This document shows positions 38,302 through 47,809 of a DNA stretch of 64,000 nt, piece after piece. This DNA comes from Terrirhizobium terrae. GTDB lineage: Bacteria; Pseudomonadota; Alphaproteobacteria; Rhizobiales; Rhizobiaceae. Below the pieces are notes generated by a model that worked only from the letters and a program-made list of their open reading frames with translations, did no database searches and was not told where the DNA came from. The position numbers and the translations under genes are program-made. The stretch lies in the NCBI RefSeq assembly GCF_030323265.1, contig NZ_CP104992.1, forward strand, positions 1,239,501 through 1,303,500, in the 5' to 3' direction. Every line of letters starts with the position of its first letter. Position 1 is the first letter of the stretch.

Positions 38302-39633
38302 ATGCCCGGTCCCTATGTCGTTCCCGTTCACGGTGATGCCGAACTGCCCAAGGAAGTCGATGTCGTGGTCATCGGCGGCGGCATTATCGGCACGTCGACG
38401 GCGCTTGAACTTGCCGAGCAGGGAATGAGGGTCGCGCTGTGCGAAAAGGGTGGCATCGGCCACGAACAGTCGAGCCGCAATTGGGGTTGGGTCCGCATCT
38501 CAAGACGTGATCCGCGCGAAGTGCCGCTGATGGCGGAATCCTTGCGGATCTGGTCCGACCTCAATCGGCGCACTGGCCGCGAAACGGGTTTCAAGCGCGC
38601 CGGCATCGTCTTCACCTGCGCCAACGACCAGCAATATGAAGAACACGAGCGCTGGACCCGCAATCTGGAAGGCTACCAGATCGAAAGCCGCATGCTGAGC
38701 GCCACCGAGTTCAGGGAAAAATATCCGGGCTCCAATCTCGACATCAAGGGCGCGCTCTACACTGCCGGCGATTGCCGCGCCGAACCGCAGCGAGCGGCCC
38801 CTGCCATCGCGGAAGCCGCTCGGGAACGCGGCGCCCATATCCTGACGGAATGCGCGGTCCGCGGCCTGCAGCTTTCAGGCGGCCACGTCTCGGGCGTGGT
38901 GACGGAACGCGGCGAAATCGCCTGCAAGGCGGCCGTTCTGGCCGGCGGCGCATGGTCCAGCCTGTTCATGGGCAATAGCGGGCTCGATCTGCCGCAGCTG
39001 CGGGTGCTAAACTCGGTCCTGCGCACCAAGCCGCTGGAAGGTGGGCCGGAAGAGGCCATATGGGCCTCCGGTTTCGCCCTGCGCAAGCGCCTGGACGGCG
39101 GATACACGATCGCCGACGGCATGCAGAACATCGTCGATATCGTGCCTGCCTCTTTCCGCTATGCGCGGCAGTTTATGCCTGCCTACAAATATGAATGGCG
39201 CTCCCTGCGCTTCCGCCTCGGCGGCCGTTATTTCGACGATGCACGCATCCCGCGCCGCTGGTCGCTCGATGAACCATCGCCCTTCGAATACAATCGCGTG
39301 CTCGATCCGATTCCGTCGAAAAAGATGATCGATGGCGCCATGTCGCGGCTGAGCGCGGCTTTTCCCGTCTTCAAGAAGGCAGAGATCGCTCAGCGCTGGG
39401 GAGGCATGATCGACGTGACGCCGGACGCTGTTCCGGTGATCGACAAGATCGATGCCATCCCAGGCTTCCATCTTGCCACAGGCTTCTCCGGCCACGGCTT
39501 CGGCATCGGTCCGGCTGCCGGCAAGCTGATGGCCGATATCGTTACCGGCAAGCCTCCAATCGTCGATCCCACCGCCTTCCGCTTCAAGCGCTTCTCGGAT
39601 GGCTCGAAGATCGAACTCGTCAGCGGTTTCTGA
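38302..39633 (+). CDS. DAO-family FAD-dependent oxidoreductase
   Basis: A 443-residue amino-acid-oxidase-like flavoprotein. The FAD motif VVVIGGGIIGTSTALELAEQ starts near residue 21, the family signature SSRNWGWVR follows, and the C-terminal flavin contact is GFSGHGFGIGPAAGKL. Members oxidise amino or imino groups of amino acids, sarcosine-like compounds or opines, giving a keto acid and ammonia or amine. No signal peptide is visible, so it is cytoplasmic or peripheral. AAGGAG lies about 10 bases upstream of the start. It precedes a peptide-type ABC importer, suggesting the importer delivers its substrate. Confidence 0.87.
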   Translation: MPGPYVVPVHGDAELPKEVDVVVIGGGIIGTSTALELAEQGMRVALCEKGGIGHEQSSRNWGWVRISRRDPREVPLMAESLRIWSDLNRRTGRETGFKRAGIVFTCANDQQYEEHERWTRNLEGYQIESRMLSATEFREKYPGSNLDIKGALYTAGDCRAEPQRAAPAIAEAARERGAHILTECAVRGLQLSGGHVSGVVTERGEIACKAAVLAGGAWSSLFMGNSGLDLPQLRVLNSVLRTKPLEGGPEEAIWASGFALRKRLDGGYTIADGMQNIVDIVPASFRYARQFMPAYKYEWRSLRFRLGGRYFDDARIPRRWSLDEPSPFEYNRVLDPIPSKKMIDGAMSRLSAAFPVFKKAEIAQRWGGMIDVTPDAVPVIDKIDAIPGFHLATGFSGHGFGIGPAAGKLMADIVTGKPPIVDPTAFRFKRFSDGSKIELVSGF

Positions 39634-39712
39634 CGAGGCACCTGATTTCCAACGCCCCACCAGAGGGCGGCAAACAAGCATGAACGACACAACCAACCAT
39701 AGGGGATATGAA

Positions 39713-41380
39713 ATGTCTGATACCAGGAATGATGTTCTGACCCACCCGACGCGCCGTCAAGCACTCGGGTTGATGGCGCTCGGCGCTTCGGGCGTGGTGT
39801 TTTCCGGCATGCCCGGCTTCAGCCAGGCGCTCGCCGCCGGAGAGAAGTCGATCAAGGGGCAGCTGATCATCAGCTTCTCGCAGGAGCCGACGGTCTTCAA
39901 CCCGCATATGCCGCATATCGAAGTGGATGACGGCATCCATTTCAGCCTTTACGACCCGCTCTTCTATGTCGATCCCGAGGGCAAGTTCGTCGCGGCGCTC
40001 GCCGCCGAAGTGCCGACGGTCGAGAACGGCGGCATTTCCGCCGACGGCCTGACCTGGAAGGTGAAGCTGCGCGAGGGCGTGAAATGGCACGATGGCACGC
40101 CGTTTACCGCCGAGGACGTGAAGGCCACGTTCGAGCTTCTGGTGAACCCCGATTTCCGCAGCTGGCGCAAGACCGGCCATGACCTGATCCGCGATCTCAA
40201 GGTCGTTTCGCCGACCGAGATCACATGGCGCATGGAAAAGGCCTTCGCACCCTACCCGTCGATCCTCGCATCCACCTTCATCACGCCGAAGCACCTGATG
40301 TCGGCTTCTGCCGATCCGAACAATGCCCCGTTCAACAATGCCCCTGTCGGCACAGGCCCATTCAAATGGGTCGAGCGCGTCGCTGGCGACCACATCACGC
40401 TCGAAGCCAATGCCGAGTATTTTGCCGAAGGCCCCTATGTCGAACGGCTGATCTACAAATACATTCCCGACCTCAACGTCATGTATACCCAGTTCAAGGC
40501 AGGCGACATCGACGTTCTCGGCCTGCAGTGGATCACACCGGACCACTATGAGGAGGCGAAGGATCTTCCCGGCATGGACGTCTCTGTCGTGCCGGCCGCC
40601 ACGGTCGAATCCTTCACCTTCAACATGGAGCGGCCGCAATTCAAGGATCCGGCCGTGCGCGAGGCGCTCTATGCGGCGATCGACAAGGCCGCCATCATCG
40701 ACGCGCTCTATTACGGCCTGCCGGCGCCGACCGAGACCTACATGCCGCAGCAGTCCTTCTACTATAATCCAGACCTGCCGAAGCAGGCCTATGACATGGA
40801 CAAGGCGAAGGAGCTCTTGGACACCGCCGGCTGGGCGCCCGGCCCGGACGGCATCCGTGCCAAGGACGGCGTCAAGCTCGCCTTCACCTGCTCGACGACG
40901 GCCGGCAATCACATTCGCGAACAGGTGCAGCAATATATCCAGCAGTCCTTCAAGGATCTCGGCGTGGAAATGACGATTTCCAACCTGCCGCCGGCGGTCA
41001 TGTGGGGCGACTATTGGATGCTATCGAAATTCGACAGTGTCATCGTTGGCCTGAATTTCCTCACCGGTTCCGACCCGGATACGTCCGACTATTTCATGTC
41101 GACCTCCTCCGCCGCCAAGGGCGGCGCAGGACAGAACAACTGGCAATATGCCAATCCGGAAGTTGATGCCCTCCTCGCCAAGGGTGGTGCGCTCTTCGTT
41201 CCAGAGGAACGCAAGGCGGTTTACATGAAGATTCAGGAAATCATGCGCAAGGACCTGCCCTTCCTGCCGCTCTTCCAGTACGCGACCGTACAGGGCAACA
41301 AGCAGGGCATCGAAGGCATCAATCCGAACGTCAACACGCGCATCAACACCTGGAATGTCGCGATGTGGCGCAGGGCGTAA
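39713..41380 (+). CDS. Peptide-type ABC binding protein with Tat-like signal
   Basis: A 555-residue SBP_bac_5 protein. The N terminus carries a twin-arginine motif TRRQALGLMALGASG, so export may be by Tat, less common for this family. The body has FSQEPTVFNPHMPHI, GVKWHDGTPFTAEDVKATF, NNAPVGTGPFKWVE and a C-terminal LPFLPLFQYATV. I chose the ATG at 39713, with AGGGG 8 bases upstream, over an in-frame ATG at 39680. It is followed by a strong hairpin, then its two permease genes. Confidence 0.9.
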   Translation: MSDTRNDVLTHPTRRQALGLMALGASGVVFSGMPGFSQALAAGEKSIKGQLIISFSQEPTVFNPHMPHIEVDDGIHFSLYDPLFYVDPEGKFVAALAAEVPTVENGGISADGLTWKVKLREGVKWHDGTPFTAEDVKATFELLVNPDFRSWRKTGHDLIRDLKVVSPTEITWRMEKAFAPYPSILASTFITPKHLMSASADPNNAPFNNAPVGTGPFKWVERVAGDHITLEANAEYFAEGPYVERLIYKYIPDLNVMYTQFKAGDIDVLGLQWITPDHYEEAKDLPGMDVSVVPAATVESFTFNMERPQFKDPAVREALYAAIDKAAIIDALYYGLPAPTETYMPQQSFYYNPDLPKQAYDMDKAKELLDTAGWAPGPDGIRAKDGVKLAFTCSTTAGNHIREQVQQYIQQSFKDLGVEMTISNLPPAVMWGDYWMLSKFDSVIVGLNFLTGSDPDTSDYFMSTSSAAKGGAGQNNWQYANPEVDALLAKGGALFVPEERKAVYMKIQEIMRKDLPFLPLFQYATVQGNKQGIEGINPNVNTRINTWNVAMWRRA

Positions 41381-41394
41381 GTCCCCGCACGGAT

Positions 41395-41421
41395 TGGCAG
41401 CCGGCAACTGACCGGCTGCCA
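41395..41421 (+). other. Strong intercistronic hairpin after the second binding-protein gene
   Basis: TGGCAGCCGG and its exact complement form a 10-bp stem with a 7-base loop, 14 bases after the binding-protein stop and 81 bases before the permease start. It matches in position the hairpin after the other binding-protein gene at 28504-28532. There is no U-tract, so stabilising the binding-protein message or attenuating permease expression is the likely effect. Confidence 0.6.
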
Positions 41422-41502
41422 TGATGCCACGCCTGCCGCTTGCCCATTTTAGTATCCGCGGGCGGCAGGCTTCGTATCTATTGCGAGACCCGGAGTTTGC
41501 CC

Positions 41503-42453
41503 ATGCTGTCCTATATCGTCAGCCGGATTTTACAGAGCCTCGTCCTGCTTCTGCTCGTGTCGATCATCGGCTTTGCCGTCCTCAACCTGGCGCCCGGCGG
41601 CCCCCTGTCCCAATACGCGCTGACCCCGGGCATGACGCAGGAGACGATGGACCGGATTGCCCACCAGATGGGCCTTGACCGGCCATTGCCGATCCAGTAT
41701 CTCGACTGGATATGGCGACTGCTGCAGGGCGATTGGGGAAAATCCTACCGCGACCAGCTGCCGGTGCTTCACATCATTTCCAGCCACCTCTTCGCCACCC
41801 TTCTCCTGATGGGCACGTCGATGGTGATCTCGATCCTGGTTGGCACCTGGATCGGCGTGCGCGGCGCGACGAAACGCTATTCCGTCTTCGACTACACGGC
41901 GACGGTCGCCGCCATGGTGGCATTGTCGATCCCGACCTTCTGGTTCGGCCTCGTCGCCATCTATGTCTTCGCGCTGAGGCTGAAATGGCTGCCCGCCGGC
42001 AACATGTACACGGTCGGAGACGGCTCCTTCATGGATTACGCCACCCACCTCATCCTGCCGAGCCTCGTGCTTGCACTCGTCGATATCGCCGTCTGGAGCC
42101 GTTACATGCGCACGGCGACGCTCGATGTCATCAACCAGGATTTCGTTCGCACCGCCCGCGCCAAGGGCCTGACGGAGCGGGCCGTGCTGATGAAGCACGT
42201 CCTGCGCAATGCCCTGATCCCGATGATCACGCTGGCCGGCCTTCAACTGCCGACCATTCTCGGTGGCGCGCTGGTGACGGAGACCGTCTTCACATGGCCG
42301 GGCATGGGACGCCTGTTCCTCGATAGCCTCGGCTATCACGACTATCCGGTCGTCATGGGCCTCCTGATGTTCTCCGCCATCCTCGTCCTGATCGGCAGCC
42401 TGATCGCCGACATTCTGGTTGCGGTCGTCGATCCGCGCGTCCGCCTCGGTTAG
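41503..42453 (+). CDS. ABC transporter permease, DppB type (second set)
   Basis: A 316-residue permease beginning MLSYIVSRILQSLVLLLLVS and containing LNLAPGGPLSQY. The EAA loop is VRTARAKGLTERAVLMKHVL and the C terminus is DILVAVVDPRVRLG. GGAG lies 8 bases before the ATG at 41503. An upstream in-frame ATG at 41440 would overlap the hairpin region and is less likely. It is paired with the DppC-type gene 17 bp downstream. Confidence 0.9.
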   Translation: MLSYIVSRILQSLVLLLLVSIIGFAVLNLAPGGPLSQYALTPGMTQETMDRIAHQMGLDRPLPIQYLDWIWRLLQGDWGKSYRDQLPVLHIISSHLFATLLLMGTSMVISILVGTWIGVRGATKRYSVFDYTATVAAMVALSIPTFWFGLVAIYVFALRLKWLPAGNMYTVGDGSFMDYATHLILPSLVLALVDIAVWSRYMRTATLDVINQDFVRTARAKGLTERAVLMKHVLRNALIPMITLAGLQLPTILGGALVTETVFTWPGMGRLFLDSLGYHDYPVVMGLLMFSAILVLIGSLIADILVAVVDPRVRLG

Positions 42454-42470
42454 GCAGAAAAGGAACGCCC

Positions 42471-43364
42471 ATGTCTTCCGTGACAATTCCATCGCCCGCC
42501 GCAACCTCCGAACAGACCCGCTGGTGGAAGAGCCGCACGCTGCGGCGCTTCATGCGCCACCGACTAGCCGTCATCGGCGTGGCCATGATTACGATTCTCG
42601 TGCTGAGCTGCGTCTTCGGCCCCTATCTGCTTCCCTATGACGAGCTTTTCATCGATCTCAGAGCCCGTTTCGCGCCACCGCTCACCGGCTACCACATCTT
42701 CGGCACCGATCCGCTCGGCCGCGATATAGCCGCGCGCCTATTCAATGCCGGCCGCATTTCGCTGCTCGTCGGCTTCTTCGCCATGCTGATGTCGACGGCA
42801 TTGGGCACGCTGATCGGCATCATTGCCGGCTATCGCGGCGGCCTCACGGGCGCGATCCTGATGCGCATCGTCGATGCCTTCCTGTCCTTCCCGTCGATCT
42901 TCCTGCTCCTGGCGCTCGCAGCCTTCATCAAGCCGAGCCCCTTCATGATCACGGTCATCATCGCGCTGACGAGCTGGATGGAGGTCGCCCGCATCGTCAA
43001 TGCCGAGATACGCTCCATAAGGGAACGGGATTTCGTGCTGGCGGCGCGTTCGCTCGGCTACCGCAACAGCACGATCATGTTGAAGGAGCTCTTGCCCAAT
43101 GCGATCGGTCCGATCATCGTCGCGGGAACGCTGACGGTGGCCCGTGCCATCCTGCTGGAAGCCTATGTCAGCTTCCTCGGCTACGGCATCCAGCCGCCGC
43201 TACCGAGCTGGGGCAACATGCTGAACGGCGCCCAGCAATATCTCGACCGCGCCCCGTGGCTTGCGATCGTCCCCGGCGTCGCGATCACCCTTGCAGTGAC
43301 AAGCTTCAACTTCATCGGCGACGGGCTACGCGATGCGTTGGATGCCCGCAGCGATCTGGAGTAA
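42471..43364 (+). CDS. ABC transporter permease, DppC type (second set)
   Basis: A 297-residue permease with the DppC hallmarks IFGTDPLGRDIAARLFNAG and an EAA loop (FVLAARSLGYRNSTIMLKEL), ending GDGLRDALDARSDLE. It is the last gene of the operon. The next gene is convergent (cupin), with about 146 bp between them holding only a weak TGGCC-AAAAA-GGCCA hairpin near 43425. No ATP-binding subunit gene follows, so the transporter depends on ATPases encoded elsewhere. Confidence 0.9.
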   Translation: MSSVTIPSPAATSEQTRWWKSRTLRRFMRHRLAVIGVAMITILVLSCVFGPYLLPYDELFIDLRARFAPPLTGYHIFGTDPLGRDIAARLFNAGRISLLVGFFAMLMSTALGTLIGIIAGYRGGLTGAILMRIVDAFLSFPSIFLLLALAAFIKPSPFMITVIIALTSWMEVARIVNAEIRSIRERDFVLAARSLGYRNSTIMLKELLPNAIGPIIVAGTLTVARAILLEAYVSFLGYGIQPPLPSWGNMLNGAQQYLDRAPWLAIVPGVAITLAVTSFNFIGDGLRDALDARSDLE

Positions 43365-43510
43365 CGAACAGGCCTAGCCGAAGGTGAATGGCACAGCATG
43401 AACCTTGCTTTGTCCCTCAGGTCTGGCCAAAAAGGCCATTCCCGAAACCCTCGCTCAGCCCCAATGCTGCGCGAACATTCCAGGATTTGGAAACCTGTAG
43501 AGGCAAGGCT

Positions 43511-43936
43511 TCACGTTTGTCGCCGTGCCATGAAAGTTTCCGGCGTACCATCCTGGACGTTGACGAAGACAATGTCGGTCGGTTCGCGCCGCGGCGTATC
43601 TACAGACAGGAACACCACGGGCTCCTCGAGAATCCGCGGAAGTGCATGCACGGTACCCTTTTCGAAGAAGAGTAGCTGGCCAGGCCCGAATTCCGCCTCG
43701 GTCGAGGCATCCTCCATCCAGAATGTGCCCCTTCCGGAAAGCACGTAGAGATACTCATCGGAACCGCGATGGAAATGCGGCGGGGTACCTTTGTAGACGC
43801 GAAAGACACGCGAGCTCGCCGCCGGATTATCCCGTAGGTATTCGTCGACGAGCAATGTTTCCGCTGTCGGCGGAAACTTCGCGACAATAGAGGCAATGTC
43901 GAAGCGCGCCGAACGGGTGTCGGACATACTGGCCAT
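43511..43936 (-). CDS. Cupin-domain protein
   Basis: A 141-residue single-cupin protein. The metal-ligand motif 1 is PPHFHRGSDEYLYVLSGRG and motif 2 is PGQLLFFEKGTVHALP. The family ranges from dioxygenases and isomerases to sugar-binding proteins, so no reaction is assigned. The ATG at 43936 has GAGGAG at good spacing, and another ATG lies three codons on. It follows the SDR gene by 10 bp and is very probably co-transcribed with it. Confidence 0.85.
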   Translation of the reverse strand: MASMSDTRSARFDIASIVAKFPPTAETLLVDEYLRDNPAASSRVFRVYKGTPPHFHRGSDEYLYVLSGRGTFWMEDASTEAEFGPGQLLFFEKGTVHALPRILEEPVVFLSVDTPRREPTDIVFVNVQDGTPETFMARRQT

Positions 43937-43946
43937 GCTGATCTCC

Positions 43947-44756
43947 TCAAGCGGCCTTGTCGGCGACATTCACATAGCGCGGGCCGGGGTGGGAGTTGGA
44001 GAGATGCGGCAGCATCACTTGGCGGGCTGCCTCGTAGGCGTCCCATTCAGCACCGTCTTGAAGCGAGGGTATCGATATGCGCTCGTTACGATCGAGGTCC
44101 AGAAGAGCCGCATCGACCAGATCCGCCGTGCTCATCAGCCATTCGCCCGGAAGATTGTCGACGCCGACGCCTGCAACGTCCCAGAACTCCGTCGAAGTTG
44201 CACCAGGCAGGACGGCCTGCGCACGGATCCCCTTGTCAGAAAGCTCATGTTGGAGCGACTGGGTGAAGGCAAGGACATAGGCCTTCGTTCCACCATAGAC
44301 GCCATTCAGCAGTTCTGGCGCGATCGCCACGATCGAAGCGATATTGATGATCGTTCCGCCGCCACGCTTCACCATGGCAGGCACGATGGCGTAGGTCAGG
44401 CGCGTGGGAGCCACAACATTGATCGCGATCATGTCCTGCATCTTGCTGATGTCGCTGTCGACGAGCGTGCCTGCCCCACCGAAGCCTGCATTGTTCACCA
44501 AGACTGAAATGCTCTCGTCTGCAGAAAGACGACCTTCAAGTTCCTTCAGGTCGGTGTCTCTAGTCAGGTCGGCGACAATGACCTTCACCGAAACATCGTG
44601 AAACGAACGGATCCGTTCGGCGACCGTATCGAGCCTCGACTTGTTGCGCGCGATGAGAATGACATCATAGCCGCGACCTGCAAGCCTTTCGGCGTAGGTG
44701 GCTCCAATGCCGGAGGATGCGCCGGTGACCACGGCGGTTCCGAGTGGACTGCTCAT
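43947..44756 (-). CDS. SDR-family oxidoreductase (DltE-like)
   Basis: A 269-residue short-chain dehydrogenase with VVTGASSGIG (residues 9-18), VNNAGFGGAG, the serine in IINIASIVA and catalytic YGGTK. An Arg in LIARNKSRLD after strand beta2 favours NADP(H). I chose the ATG at 44756 with AGGAGAG upstream over a longer frame. About 140 bp separate it from the molybdenum hydroxylase gene, and the minus-strand direction is shared. It may reduce an aldehyde or ketone linked to that enzyme, but this is only inferred from position. Confidence 0.88.
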   Translation of the reverse strand: MSSPLGTAVVTGASSGIGATYAERLAGRGYDVILIARNKSRLDTVAERIRSFHDVSVKVIVADLTRDTDLKELEGRLSADESISVLVNNAGFGGAGTLVDSDISKMQDMIAINVVAPTRLTYAIVPAMVKRGGGTIINIASIVAIAPELLNGVYGGTKAYVLAFTQSLQHELSDKGIRAQAVLPGATSTEFWDVAGVGVDNLPGEWLMSTADLVDAALLDLDRNERISIPSLQDGAEWDAYEAARQVMLPHLSNSHPGPRYVNVADKAA

Positions 44757-44896
44757 TTTTAGCTCTCCTGGTGCGAAATCGTTTGCACTCTGAGAGGTAC
44801 CACCCGGTCGAAAGGATGAATTTGACGATACGTTCATTCCTCGCGCAGCGCCGAACTTGCATTTTTCGGGCCTGAAAAGGCACAGCGATAACGGCT

Positions 44897-47050
44897 TCAG
44901 GCCAGCGCTTCGCCGAGCGGCAGTGACCGGAAGCGCTTTCCGGTGGCGGAGAAGATCGCGTTTGCGAGCGCGCCCGCGGCAGCTGCCGTTCCGGCTTCTC
45001 CCACGCCACCGGGAGCCTCGCCATTATGTATCTGGTAGACTTCGACCTTCGGCGCCTCGTTAATGCGCAGCACCCGATAGGTATCGAAATTGGTCTGGTC
45101 TACTGCGCCATTGGTGAATGTAATTTGGTTGAACATGGCTGAGCTCAAACCAAAGATCACGCCGCCTTCCATCTGGGCCCGGACGGTGTCCGGGTTGATC
45201 GTGATGCCGCAATCCACGGCAATTACGGAGCGTAGGAGACGGATGACATTGTCCGCACCGATCTCGATATCCAGGACATGCGCAAGGAAGCTGCCGAATG
45301 CGGCCTGCAGGCTGACCCCACGTCCCCGCCCGGCAGGTAGCGCATCACCCCATCCTGCCTTCTCGGCGGCAAGATCGAGAACCGCCAGTGCTCGTGGATT
45401 TCTGGTCAGCATGCGACGACGGAAGGCGACTGGATCCTGCCCGGTGGCGACCGCCATCTCGTCTACAAAGCTCTCGACCACGAATACGTTGTGGGTCGGA
45501 CCGACGCCACGCCACCAGCTGGTGTCGACCCCGGCCGGTTCGTTCCGAACATAATCGGTCAGGACGGCGTCCTCATCGTAGGGCGTCTCGGCAGCGCAAT
45601 CGACCGCATCGACGTCGATACCATCCTTGAAGGCCGCCGGCGCATAACGCGCAAAGATGGAAGAGCCGGTAACCCGGTGAGTGCGACCGATGAGTTTGCC
45701 GCCCTCGTCCAGCCCGGCGGCCACGCGGTCATAGTAATATGGCCGGTAATAGTCATGGGTCATGTCCTGTTCACGCGTCCAGACCAGCTTGACCGGACAA
45801 CGTATATCCTTGAGCAGCTCCGCCGCGAGCTCGACGGAGTCCTCCTCCAGCCGACGACCGAAAGCACCGCCCATCAGATGATTGTGCAGTGTCACCTTCT
45901 CCTGCGGCAGGCCAGTGACTGCGGCGACGGCCTTCTGGGCGCGAACCGGGACCTGCGTTCCGACCCAAACATCCGCTCCATCGTCGCGGATATGAAGCGT
46001 GCAGTTCAACGGTTCGAGCGGGGAGTGAGACAGAAACGGCGAGTGGTAGACCGCCGACAGTTTGGTCGCAGCAGCATCGACAGCCGATTGGGCGTTGTTT
46101 TCGTCGCGAACAACGACACCTTGGCTGATCGATGCTTCGTTCATCCTTCCGATTATGCTTGCGGTAGCCACGTGTCCGTTGGGTCCCCTTGTCCACTGAA
46201 CGTTCAGTGCGTCGAGGCCTTTCTTGGCGGCCCACATGTGTTCGCCGATCACCGCCACAGCGTGGTTCCCGGCCGTGACGATATCGGTGACGCCCTTGAC
46301 CGCACGAGCCGCGGCTTCATCCATGCCGGCGATCGCTCCGCCTTTGACCGGAGAGATCGCAAGGGTCGCGAATTTCATTCCCGGCAGCGAGACGTCGATA
46401 CCGTAAATCAGCGAGCCATTCACCTTTGCGGGAGCATCAAGACGTTTCGCCTTTGTCCCGATCAGCCGGAACTTCGAGGGATCCTTGAGGGGAATATCTG
46501 TCGGAACGGGCTGAGTAGCCGCAAAGGGGGCGATTTCGGCATAGGCTGCAGTGCGGCCAGAACCCTCGTGCAGAATGACGCCGTGTTCCACCCGGCATTC
46601 CGACGGCTCTACCTGCCATTGAGAAGCGGCGGCGGCTGTCAGCATCATGCGCGCCGCGGCGGCCGCCTGACGCAATCGCATCCAGTCGGTGCGGGTCGAT
46701 GTGGAACCACCGGTCGCCTGATCGTAAAGGATGGGGTCCATGTACTTGGAGATGTCGGGTGGCGCCGCCTCCAGTTTCACCTGGCCAAGCTCGAGCTCAA
46801 GCTCCTCGGCCATCATCATCGCGCTCGACGTATATATGCCCTGTCCCACCTCCATATGCGGGAGGATCAACGTGACACCCGACTGATCGATCTTGACGAA
46901 TGCATTCGGCACGAAGACCGGCGTGTTGCCCTGTGCAAGCGCGGCACGTGTACGCATTGCCTCAGGCATCTGTAAGGAAAGGAGAAGGCCGCTGGTGGCC
47001 AGCACGGTGCCTTTAAGGAAGGAGCGGCGCGAAGAGAGATTTCTGATCAT
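44897..47050 (-). CDS. Molybdenum hydroxylase large subunit, Tat-exported (IorB/AldH-like)
   Basis: A 717-residue xanthine-oxidase-family molybdopterin subunit of the isoquinoline 1-oxidoreductase/membrane aldehyde dehydrogenase type. The Tat signal SRRSFLKGTVLATSG shows periplasmic location. Molybdopterin-binding stretches include MEVGQGIYTSSAMMM, GGAFGRRLEEDSVEL and the catalytic glutamate loop GGVGEAGT near the C terminus. Enzymes of this type hydroxylate aldehydes or N-heterocycles and pass electrons to a 2Fe-2S subunit and then to a membrane cytochrome c. It is encoded 10 bp after its 2Fe-2S subunit gene. The expected cytochrome gene is not adjacent; see 56203-57491. Confidence 0.9.
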   Translation of the reverse strand: MIRNLSSRRSFLKGTVLATSGLLLSLQMPEAMRTRAALAQGNTPVFVPNAFVKIDQSGVTLILPHMEVGQGIYTSSAMMMAEELELELGQVKLEAAPPDISKYMDPILYDQATGGSTSTRTDWMRLRQAAAAARMMLTAAAASQWQVEPSECRVEHGVILHEGSGRTAAYAEIAPFAATQPVPTDIPLKDPSKFRLIGTKAKRLDAPAKVNGSLIYGIDVSLPGMKFATLAISPVKGGAIAGMDEAAARAVKGVTDIVTAGNHAVAVIGEHMWAAKKGLDALNVQWTRGPNGHVATASIIGRMNEASISQGVVVRDENNAQSAVDAAATKLSAVYHSPFLSHSPLEPLNCTLHIRDDGADVWVGTQVPVRAQKAVAAVTGLPQEKVTLHNHLMGGAFGRRLEEDSVELAAELLKDIRCPVKLVWTREQDMTHDYYRPYYYDRVAAGLDEGGKLIGRTHRVTGSSIFARYAPAAFKDGIDVDAVDCAAETPYDEDAVLTDYVRNEPAGVDTSWWRGVGPTHNVFVVESFVDEMAVATGQDPVAFRRRMLTRNPRALAVLDLAAEKAGWGDALPAGRGRGVSLQAAFGSFLAHVLDIEIGADNVIRLLRSVIAVDCGITINPDTVRAQMEGGVIFGLSSAMFNQITFTNGAVDQTNFDTYRVLRINEAPKVEVYQIHNGEAPGGVGEAGTAAAAGALANAIFSATGKRFRSLPLGEALA

Positions 47051-47060
47051 AACCTACTCC

Positions 47061-47510
47061 TCAGGCCGCCGCTGCGTGAATGGCTTCGCGAATACGAACA
47101 TAGGTGGCGCATCGGCACATATTGCCGGCCATTGCATCATCTATGTCGCTGTCGGAGGGATTGGGGTTTTCATTCAGCAATGCAGTGGCGGCCATTATCT
47201 GGCCGCACTGACAGTAGCCGCATTGCACGACTTCCTTTTCGAGCCAGGCCGCCTGCACTTTTGCGCCGGTCTCCGTCGCGCCGACGCCCTCGATCGTCGT
47301 GATTTCCTGCCCATCGAGCATATCCATCGTCGTCTGACAGGCCCGAACCGCCTCGCCATCGAGATGCACCGTGCAAGCGCCGCACTGGGCTATTCCGCAG
47401 CCATATTTCGTCCCCGTCATGCCCAGTATGTCGCGCAGGACCCAAAGCAGCGGCATGTCGTCGGGAGCATCCACCTCGTGGCTGACATTGTTGATTTTGA
47501 GAAGTTTCAT
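47061..47510 (-). CDS. 2Fe-2S subunit of molybdenum hydroxylase (IorA-like)
   Basis: A 149-residue iron-sulfur subunit carrying both clusters of the family. The plant-ferredoxin-type cluster uses the Cys residues in [15 protein letters not shown] and AVRACQTT. The second, helical-domain cluster uses [13 protein letters not shown] and NMCRCATY. It transfers electrons from the molybdenum centre. The ATG at 47510 has AGGAG six bases upstream, and the longer open frame before it is not supported. It is the first gene of the pair and is transcribed divergently from an AraC-type regulator. Confidence 0.92.
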   Translation of the reverse strand: MKLLKINNVSHEVDAPDDMPLLWVLRDILGMTGTKYGCGIAQCGACTVHLDGEAVRACQTTMDMLDGQEITTIEGVGATETGAKVQAAWLEKEVVQCGYCQCGQIMAATALLNENPNPSDSDIDDAMAGNMCRCATYVRIREAIHAAAA

Positions 47511-47686
47511 GACACTCTCCTCGCTGGTCGTGCCGCGAGGGTAGGACACACGCGCATGAGGGCGATTGCACGATCCGCGCATGGCCGGGCCCCGGCGCGC
47601 GGCCATGAGCGTTCCCTTGTCACGACCCGTTCGAACGGTGTCGGAGAACCGACCGCATGAGGTCATGCAACCATTTGTAAGAACGA

Positions 47687-47741
47687 GCTAACCTCGATGT
47701 CTGCAACACCCCATCCAAAGGTCTAGGTTCGCGCTAACCTC
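47687..47741. promoter_or_regulatory. Direct repeats in the divergent AraC/hydroxylase region
   Basis: GCTAACCTC occurs at 47687-47695 and again at 47733-47741, 46 bp apart. AraC-type proteins bind direct repeats, and this 299-bp region (47511-47809) must carry the promoters for both the regulator and the molybdenum hydroxylase genes. I see no gene or other strong motif in it. Confidence 0.35.
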
Positions 47742-47809
47742 AGTTCAATCGCCAAATCAGACCGCGGTCGGCAACCTTGGATCATTCAATTCAGCCAAGG
47801 AGCTCACGA

